Assembly (NCBI GenBank): GCA_013373085.1
Contig: JABXIM010000137.1
Span: 1 to 40,379 of the forward strand
Source: Oceanospirillaceae bacterium
GTDB taxonomy: Bacteria; Pseudomonadota; Gammaproteobacteria; Pseudomonadales; Balneatricaceae
Length of the DNA stretch: 40,379 nt
Direction: 5' to 3'
Below, piece after piece: positions 34,961 through 40,379 of the stretch; the first letter of the stretch is position 1, and each line of letters starts with the position of its first letter. The position numbers were made by a program, and so were the translations under genes. The notes under the pieces were generated by a model. It was not told where the DNA came from and ran no database searches. It saw only the letters and a list, made by a program, of their open reading frames with translations.

Positions 34961-35695
34961 TTGCCAACATCGACGCAAAATGTCCGTAACGACGCTGTCG
35001 CCGCCCCCACTGCCGATCTGAAACGCTTCTGGATCGGTCATGGCCTGCTGCCACTGCTGACGCTGGCCGCGCTGCAGGAGGCCATCAGTAGGTTCTCGCT
35101 GGACCTGCACCTGGCCGACTACTGGTATCGGCTGGAGGGGGGCACCTGGGCGCTGCGCAATAACTGGCTCACATCCGAACTGCTGCACCACGGCGGTCGG
35201 CAACTCAGTTTCGCGCTGCTCGGTCTGGTACTGCTGTTGCTGCTGCTATCCTGGAGCCACGCCAAGGTCGCGCACTGGCGCCGGCCGTTGGCTTATCTCG
35301 CTATCGCAGCATTGACCAGCGTGGCGCTGGTCAGTCTTGGCAAACACCTGAGCCACCAGGACTGTCCCTGGAGTCTGCTACGCTATGGCGGCGACCGCCT
35401 CTACCATCCGCTGTTCGGCGCCCCCCCCGGCAGCGATAGCGACGGCTGTTTTCCGGCCGGTCATGCCAGCGCCGGCTATGCCTGGCTGGCGTTGTATTTC
35501 GTCTGCCTCCACGGTCGCTCGAAGCGTCACCGCCTGGCGCTGCTACCCGGCCTGCTGCTCGGGCTGCTGTTCGGGCTGGCGCAGCAACTGCGAGGCGCCC
35601 ATTTTCTGTCTCACGATCTCTGGACCCTGGCGATCTGCTGGTTCAGCTCGCTGCTGCTGTACCGCTGGCTGCTGTTGCCGCATAATTCGAATTAG
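34961..35695 (+). CDS. PAP2 family membrane phosphatase
   Basis: This 244-residue protein has about six hydrophobic segments and the three PAP2 phosphatase motifs: GKHLSHQDCPW (motif 1 region, Lys), CFPAGHASAGY (motif 2, His) and LRGAHFLSHDLW (motif 3, Arg, His and Asp). Relatives remove or transfer lipid phosphates, for example on undecaprenyl pyrophosphate or lipid A. The only plausible start is TTG at 34961; no in-frame ATG or GTG was found and its ribosome binding site is poor, so the N-terminus is uncertain. The stop codon TAG is the end of a mobile repeat. Its promoter box matches that of eptA, so a lipid A or envelope phosphate role is likely. Confidence 0.87.
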   Translation: MPTSTQNVRNDAVAAPTADLKRFWIGHGLLPLLTLAALQEAISRFSLDLHLADYWYRLEGGTWALRNNWLTSELLHHGGRQLSFALLGLVLLLLLLSWSHAKVAHWRRPLAYLAIAALTSVALVSLGKHLSHQDCPWSLLRYGGDRLYHPLFGAPPGSDSDGCFPAGHASAGYAWLALYFVCLHGRSKRHRLALLPGLLLGLLFGLAQQLRGAHFLSHDLWTLAICWFSSLLLYRWLLLPHNSN

Positions 35696-35800
35696 GGGCT
35701 GTTGACGCGCCACGCAGCGTTGCTCGTTGCTTATTTGGAGCAACCAAACCGCGTAACTCGCGCCTTGCCTTGTGCGAAAACAACCTCGGCAGGACAGCTA
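35692..35800 (+). mobile_element. MITE-like element, copy 2, right end degraded
   Basis: It begins TTAGGGGCTGTTGACG, where TTAG fits a YTAR target. Long stretches are shared with the reverse strand of copy 1 (GCTTATTTGG, GCAACCAAACC, AACTCGCGC, TTGTGCGAAAACA, CGGCAGGACA), about 85% by eye. The right inverted repeat is reduced to ACAGCTAG. It supplies the PAP2 stop codon and separates that gene from the response regulator. Confidence 0.65.
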
Positions 35801-35854
35801 GGACGCACTGGAGCGTCCGTTCGAACCCGTCGCCGAAAGGGACTCCGTATCGCG

Positions 35855-36553
35855 ATGAAAGTACTGGTTGCCGATGACGACGCCAACATTCTGGCCGGTA
35901 TCGCCGATTTTCTCGAATGGCGCGGCATCGACGCCGACTGCGCCGGCACCGGCAGCCAGGTGCTGGAGCTGTGCCGCCAGAACCGCTACGACGTGCTGAT
36001 CCTCGATGTGATGATGCCTCGACTGGACGGTCTTTCGGCCTGCGAGCGGCTGCGCGAGGAGGGTTGCACGACGCCGATCCTGTTTCTCACCGCGCTGGAC
36101 ACGCTCGAGGACAAGATCCGCGGCTTCCAGGCCGGCGCCGACGACTATCTGGTGAAGCCGTTCGCGATGGCCGAACTGGTATGCCGCGTGGAAGCGCTGA
36201 GCCAGCGGATCTCGCGCCAGAAACTCAGGAAGCTGACATTCGGACCGCTGGAGCTCGACGTCGAACAGGGCACCGCGACCCGCGACGGCGTGCCGCTGGC
36301 GCTGACGCCGCTGACCTTCCGCATTCTCAGGCACCTGGTCGCCCGAGCTCCGCGCACGGTCAGTCGCGAGGAGCTCGAGCACCAGCTGTGGGGCTCGGAG
36401 CCCCCCAGCAGCGACGCCCTGCGCTCGCACCTCTACCAGTTGCGCATGCAGCTGGACAAACCCTTCCCGCACCCTATGCTCGAGACGAAACGCGGGGTCG
36501 GCTTTCGCCTGGTCGCTCCGGCGACAGGGGTGCACGATGAAACAGAAGCTTAG
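35855..36553 (+). CDS. OmpR-family response regulator of the PAP2/eptA locus
   Basis: This 232-residue regulator has a receiver domain (1-118) with acidic pocket Asp7/Asp8, phosphorylated Asp51 in LILDVMMPR, a conserved Thr in FLTALD and Lys in DDYLVKPF. The winged-helix DNA-binding domain covers about 128-225 (LALTPLTFRILRHLV, TVSREELEHQLWG, LRSHLYQLRMQL, ETKRGVGFRL). The ATG at 35855 is chosen because the receiver starts there; the frame continues upstream into the mobile repeat, where reading is not credible. The ribosome binding site is weak and distant (AAAGGGA). It overlaps the kinase gene by 17 nt. I infer that it binds the CTTCAC repeats before PAP2 and eptA. Confidence 0.93.
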   Translation: MKVLVADDDANILAGIADFLEWRGIDADCAGTGSQVLELCRQNRYDVLILDVMMPRLDGLSACERLREEGCTTPILFLTALDTLEDKIRGFQAGADDYLVKPFAMAELVCRVEALSQRISRQKLRKLTFGPLELDVEQGTATRDGVPLALTPLTFRILRHLVARAPRTVSREELEHQLWGSEPPSSDALRSHLYQLRMQLDKPFPHPMLETKRGVGFRLVAPATGVHDETEA

Positions 36554-37751
36554 CCGCAAGATCATCCTCACCGTCGGCCTGTCGACCTTTGTGCTGATGA
36601 GCCTCTACTGGTTGCTGGGCTGGCAGCTGGTCGAGCGGATCGAATATCAGAGCCGCCAGCAGTTCGTCGACTATATCGGCTCGCGAGTCGATGAGGTGCT
36701 GACCGGAAAGGTCCCGCAACAGGCGCTGCAGTTGTTCGATATGCTGACGCTGCTGCAGGCATCCGACGAGGTCCCGAGCGCCTGGCGCTCGCTGCCGGTG
36801 CCGACGACCGAGGAACTGTCCGACGAGGCGTTGCTGGTCGTGCGTCCCCATCCGCAAACCGGCGCAGCCTACTATCTCGTGCTGCACCAGCTCGATCAGG
36901 TGCTGGAAAGCCAGCAGCAGGAAGAGGTTGAAATGGGTCTGGTGCTCGGCGGCATCGCCCTGATCACCGTCGGTGCCATGGGCCTGACGCTGCTGATCAC
37001 CTGGCAGCTGACCCGGCCGATACGGCAGCTGTCCCGGCAGTTGGAACAGATCAATCCGGCGCAGCCCGCGCTGCAGCCGCTCGAAAGCGACGATGAGATC
37101 GGCTTCATGAGCCGTCAGTTCTCGACGCTGCTTCAGCGCACAGCGGATTTCATGCGCCGCGAGCGCGATTTCACCCGCTTTGCCAGCCACGAACTGCGAT
37201 CACCTGTGATGGTGGTACGCAGCTCTCTCGACCTGCTGCGCGAGACAGTACCGCCAACGCCGGTCAACAGCCGCGCTCTGAAACGTATCGACGACGCCAC
37301 GCTGCGCATGAATCAGTTGATCGAAGCCTTCCTCTGGCTCGGCCGCGAAGCCAAGCCGGCGCCGGACAGCATCGTCGACAAGGCTGCGCTCGTACGACTG
37401 CTCGAGGACCTGTTCAACACTCATCCCGATCTGCAGTCGCGCCACCTCGAGGTGACGCTTGGCGACTGTCGCTGGAAGGTACAGCCGTTCGTGCTGTCGG
37501 TCGTCATCGACAACCTGCTGCGCAATGCCCTGATTCACGGTGACGGCACGATCAGGATCAGCAGCGATGCCGCCACCCTGTCGATCTGCAACGACATCAG
37601 CGACAGCGAGCCCGGTGGCGGAGAAAGCCACGGCTACGGCCTGCTGATCGCCGAGCAGCTATGTCAGCAGGCCGGCATCGTGCTGGAGTTGACACCACAG
37701 CCGGAACGCTACTGCGCGCGTCTGCATTTCGGCGATCAGACCGGGCCCTGA
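36537..37751 (+). CDS. Sensor histidine kinase partner of the response regulator
   Basis: This 404-residue kinase has a transmembrane helix at about 9-29, a periplasmic domain of about 100 residues, a second helix at about 132-154 and a HAMP linker (TRPIRQLSRQLEQI). A HisKA domain follows with His218 in FASHELRSP, and an ATPase domain with the N box DNLLRNALIHGDG and a short, somewhat degenerate G region (ISDSEPGGGESHGYGLLIAEQL). The signal is unknown; EptA regulators often sense cationic peptides, metals or acid. AGGGGTG lies before the ATG, inside the end of the regulator gene. Its last 16 nt overlap eptA on the opposite strand. Confidence 0.93.
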   Translation: MKQKLSRKIILTVGLSTFVLMSLYWLLGWQLVERIEYQSRQQFVDYIGSRVDEVLTGKVPQQALQLFDMLTLLQASDEVPSAWRSLPVPTTEELSDEALLVVRPHPQTGAAYYLVLHQLDQVLESQQQEEVEMGLVLGGIALITVGAMGLTLLITWQLTRPIRQLSRQLEQINPAQPALQPLESDDEIGFMSRQFSTLLQRTADFMRRERDFTRFASHELRSPVMVVRSSLDLLRETVPPTPVNSRALKRIDDATLRMNQLIEAFLWLGREAKPAPDSIVDKAALVRLLEDLFNTHPDLQSRHLEVTLGDCRWKVQPFVLSVVIDNLLRNALIHGDGTIRISSDAATLSICNDISDSEPGGGESHGYGLLIAEQLCQQAGIVLELTPQPERYCARLHFGDQTGP

Positions 37752-39433
37752 GCGTCGCGCTTGCGATCCAGTGCCAGTGTAGCGGAGGCATGACGGCAAC
37801 CCTGGAAGATATCCAGCGACGGATCGTACACCCGGGTGCGGACGTTCATCAGTCCCAAAACCGAATGCGCCAGGTTGTCATGGCTGACCGCCTGCTGACG
37901 CTCGGCGCGCAGGCATTCGGTATCGACGCCGTCGCGCTGCGCCATTCCCTGCGACAGCCACATCAGGAAAGGAATATGGGTCTGCTCGGACGGCGCCAGC
38001 AGGTATGGCATGCCGTGCAGGTAAATGTTGCCCTCGCCCAGCGACTCGCCGTGATCCGACATATATAGCATGGCGCTGTCGAAACGATCCTGTCGTGCTT
38101 TCAGAAAGGCGATCACCCGACCGAGGAAGTGGTCCGTATAGAGGATGGTGTTGTCGTAGGCATTGCGGATCGACTGTTCGCTGCAGGCCTGCAACTGATT
38201 GCTGTCGCATACCGGCGTAAAGCGTTCGAAGGCCTGTGGATAACGCTCGTAGTAGGCCGGGCCATGGCTGCCCTTCTGGTGCAGCACCACCACCTTGTCG
38301 CCCGGACCGGAGCGCAGATAGTCATCGAGCGCCGTCAGCATGGTCTCGTCATAGCACTCGTGTTCGCCGCAGAACTGCGCTGCGTCGAACAGACTCGGAG
38401 GCTGCTGGTCGATCCGCTCGCAGACGCCCTTGCAGCCGGAATTGTTGTCGCGCCACAGCACTCCGATACCGGCATGGTGCAGCACATCGAGCAGATTCTC
38501 ACGATGACGCTCCAGCCCCTTGTCGTAGTCGCTGCGCCGCTTGAGCGAAAACATACACGGCAGCGATTCCGCGGTACTGGTGCCGCAGGAGGTCGTCTGG
38601 TCGAAATAGATCACCGATGCCTGCTGCAGACTGGGGTTGGTGTCGCGCTCGTAACCGCCCAGGGAGAAATTGGCCGCGCGTGCGGTTTCCCCCACCACCA
38701 GCACCAGCAGCTTGGGACGCGCATTCGGGCTCGAGGTCTCGACCACCTGCGCATCCTCGCCGACCGATTGCAGCGGCGCCGACTCGGCATCATAGGCGCC
38801 GGCCAGATAGCGGCTGCCGTAGTAGAGGTAGTTGGACGGCACCGCCAGGTTGCGGATCTGGCGATTGTTGCGGAACAGTGACGAATAATCCTTGAACAGC
38901 ACCGCCGCATTGAGACCGATCACCACCAGGCACAGCGACACCGACACCAGCACCGAACGCAACTCGCCAGCGGTTGACTGTTTGCGAATCCGAATCGCCA
39001 GCACCAGCAGCGACGGCAGCAGTCCGTACAGCAGCAAATGCAGCAGCAGCGGCAGACTGAACAGCTCGCTTGCCTCGGCGATATCGGTTTCGAAGAGATT
39101 CTGCACCATCGACTTGTCGACAAGGATGCCGTACGTCGTCATGAAGTAGGACACCATGGCGGCACTCGACAGCAGCAATACCGCCAGCGGCTTCAGCAGC
39201 GGCCTAAATCCTACCGGTGTCAGCAGCAGCAGATAAATCGCGACCATAAAAGAGAAAAAGCCGCCAACGAAGAGCAGCCGCGACAACTGGCTGCTGGCCG
39301 GCTGGCTCGATACCAGATGCCACAACGGCGTGTTGTAACAGAGCACCAGCACCAAACACAGCAGCAGGCGAAACTGTCCGGCGGACAGCACAGGGCGCAG
39401 ACGTTTCCAGCCTGCAGGCAGAGCAAGGATCAT
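37736..39433 (-). CDS. eptA: Phosphoethanolamine transferase EptA
   Basis: This 565-residue inner-membrane enzyme transfers phosphoethanolamine to lipid A, lowering surface charge and binding of cationic peptides. Five transmembrane helices occupy about residues 20-180. The periplasmic sulfatase-fold domain follows, with VVGETARAANFSLGGY (metal Glu), the nucleophile Thr at about 285 in SCGTSTAESLPCMFS, YDNTILYTDHFLG and MSDHGESLGE (metal Asp and His). Its periplasmic domain also carries several cysteines likely to form the usual disulphides. The promoter, with a CTTCAC repeat like that of PAP2, gives a leader of about 30 nt. It faces the histidine kinase gene tail to tail, overlapping by 16 nt. 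Confidence 0.94.
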   Translation of the reverse strand: MILALPAGWKRLRPVLSAGQFRLLLCLVLVLCYNTPLWHLVSSQPASSQLSRLLFVGGFFSFMVAIYLLLLTPVGFRPLLKPLAVLLLSSAAMVSYFMTTYGILVDKSMVQNLFETDIAEASELFSLPLLLHLLLYGLLPSLLVLAIRIRKQSTAGELRSVLVSVSLCLVVIGLNAAVLFKDYSSLFRNNRQIRNLAVPSNYLYYGSRYLAGAYDAESAPLQSVGEDAQVVETSSPNARPKLLVLVVGETARAANFSLGGYERDTNPSLQQASVIYFDQTTSCGTSTAESLPCMFSLKRRSDYDKGLERHRENLLDVLHHAGIGVLWRDNNSGCKGVCERIDQQPPSLFDAAQFCGEHECYDETMLTALDDYLRSGPGDKVVVLHQKGSHGPAYYERYPQAFERFTPVCDSNQLQACSEQSIRNAYDNTILYTDHFLGRVIAFLKARQDRFDSAMLYMSDHGESLGEGNIYLHGMPYLLAPSEQTHIPFLMWLSQGMAQRDGVDTECLRAERQQAVSHDNLAHSVLGLMNVRTRVYDPSLDIFQGCRHASATLALDRKRDAQGPV

Positions 39434-39469
39434 GGAGCATTGTCCCCAATACGGTGATCGTTGCGCCCT

Positions 39470-39503
39470 ACCCTAACTCTGTCTACGTGAGGCCAGTGTG
39501 AAG
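39470..39503 (-). promoter_or_regulatory. CTTCAC-N5-CCTCAC direct repeat and -10, eptA promoter
   Basis: On the minus strand, CTTCAC (39503-39498) and CCTCAC (39492-39487) are 11 bp apart. TAGGGT (39475-39470) follows after exactly 11 nt. The arrangement is the same as at 34888-34921. It fits in the 74-nt gap between the MFS gene stop and the eptA start. Confidence 0.6.
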
Positions 39504-39507
39504 CGCG

Positions 39508-40379
39508 TCAAGGCGCAGAGTCGGTTATAGCCGCGCCAGCGGGTAACCAGGTCAACAGTGCGATCAGCGCCATTGCCGTTATCACCAGCGGCAGCATCAG
39601 CCAGTTCATGTTCAGCCATCCGATGCTGGATTCCAGCCAGCCGGCAAACAGCGCCGACAGGCTGACGCAGCTGAACACCATAAACTCGTTGGCAGCCTGG
39701 GTCCGCGCCTTTTCAGCGGGACGGTATGTCCGCGTCAGGTACGAAGTGGCGCTGACGAACATGAAGCACCAGCCAACGCCCAGCAGCACCAATGCAGTCC
39801 AGAAATGCCACTCGCTCTGCCCCTGAAGATTGACGACGATGCAGCCAATCATCAGCACGCCGCCAGCCAGCATCATCACCGGCGCACTGAAACGCTGCAC
39901 CAGCCGGCCGGTGAAGAACGCCGGCACGAACATCCCCAGCACGTGCCACTGGATGACATGAGCGGAGTCGTTGAAGGCGAAGCCGCACCGGTCCATCGCC
40001 AGAGGCGTGGCGGTCATCAGCAGATTCATGACCGTGTAGCTGGTGACGCCGGCAACGACGGCAACCAGGAAAACCGGCTGGCTGAGAATACGGCCCAGCG
40101 GGCGAATGGGTTCGTCATGTCGGCTTGCGGACACGACCGGCAACCGTACGAAGGTCAGCAGCACCAGCGCCAGCCCATAGAGTCCCAGCAGCCCGACGAA
40201 AGCGCCGCTGAACGGCGTCGCGCCGATCCAGCCGCGGCTGGCGATCGCCAGGTTCGGCCCCAGCACCGCGGCGAGGACCCCACCGGCCATCACCAGTGAA
40301 ATGGCGTGGCTTTGCTGCGCTGGCGGTGCCGCCTCAACAGCGGCGAAACGGTACAGCATGCCAAAGCCGATGCCGACAC
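39508..40379 (-). CDS. Major facilitator superfamily transporter (5' end cut by window edge)
   Basis: The visible 290 residues form about eight hydrophobic helices. The frame is open to the window edge, upstream of an internal Met at 40359. PAEKARTQAANEFMVF and the preceding VSATSYLTRTYRP form the charged loop between helices 10 and 11 typical of drug-efflux-like MFS proteins. The first third of the protein, with the main MFS signature loop, lies outside the window. Substrate unknown. It ends 74 nt before eptA on the same strand; the eptA promoter box begins 5 nt before its stop in that gap. Whether it belongs to the same regulon depends on its unseen promoter. Confidence 0.82.
   Translation of the reverse strand, partial: VGIGFGMLYRFAAVEAAPPAQQSHAISLVMAGGVLAAVLGPNLAIASRGWIGATPFSGAFVGLLGLYGLALVLLTFVRLPVVSASRHDEPIRPLGRILSQPVFLVAVVAGVTSYTVMNLLMTATPLAMDRCGFAFNDSAHVIQWHVLGMFVPAFFTGRLVQRFSAPVMMLAGGVLMIGCIVVNLQGQSEWHFWTALVLLGVGWCFMFVSATSYLTRTYRPAEKARTQAANEFMVFSCVSLSALFAGWLESSIGWLNMNWLMLPLVITAMALIALLTWLPAGAAITDSAP

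Noticed and set aside
35702-35854. N-terminal extension of the response regulator
   Set aside because: The in-frame extension is translated mobile repeat (a similar peptide can be read from copy 1), and the receiver domain starts cleanly at 35855.

Overview
The window is about 40 kb of GC-rich, densely coded chromosome from an aerobic gammaproteobacterium of the Pseudomonadales/Oceanospirillales kind. The evidence is the gene set: recCBD in one operon, a long-form malate:quinone oxidoreductase, PtsP (EI-Ntr), an NsrR-type Rrf2 regulator, PpnN, EptA with its own two-component system, and a TIGR04211-type SH3 protein. I cannot fix the genus from sequence alone. No rRNA, tRNA, CRISPR array, prophage or intact transposase gene was seen.

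Layout. Positions 1-4885 (minus strand): a class II glutamine amidotransferase cut by the window edge, a bactofilin, a membrane-anchored M23 peptidase, the nucleosidase PpnN and a CobB-type sirtuin. Positions 5129-8861 (plus): a PIN-PhoH ATPase, mqo behind a 465-nt leader region, and a stand-alone yidD. Positions 8843-11158 (minus): pxpABC, the 5-oxoprolinase operon, transcribed away from a kinase-less SLC5-STAC membrane protein (11390-13633). Positions 13776-16728: an MscS channel, an SH3 envelope protein, an NsrR-like Fe-S repressor, glutaredoxin and a 42-residue membrane peptide. Positions 16733-25394 (minus): the recC-recB-recD operon. Positions 25637-32267: two tiny unknown genes ending tail to tail, type II NADH dehydrogenase with a hairpin in its leader, ptsP, and a large QEGLA/MATCAP-like metallopeptidase fused to an N-formylglutamate-amidohydrolase-like domain. 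Positions 32264-32551: two adjacent transposase-less inverted-repeat elements. Positions 32559-34826 (minus): a second amidotransferase-fold protein without its catalytic cysteine, and an aldehyde dehydrogenase.

Positions 34888-40379 form an envelope-modification locus: PAP2 phosphatase, OmpR-family response regulator, histidine kinase, and, facing them, eptA (lipid A phosphoethanolamine transferase), with a partial MFS transporter upstream. The PAP2 and eptA promoters both carry a CTTCAC-N5-CYTCAC direct repeat exactly 11 nt from a TAGGKT -10-like hexamer. I propose this as the binding site of the response regulator encoded between them. A second copy of the 32264 element sits between the PAP2 and regulator genes.

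The observations I rate most worth checking are this two-promoter regulon, the kinase-less SLC5-STAC protein, the Cys-less amidotransferase paralogue, the hydrolase-carboxypeptidase fusion, and the mobile element whose end supplies the stop codon of two different genes.
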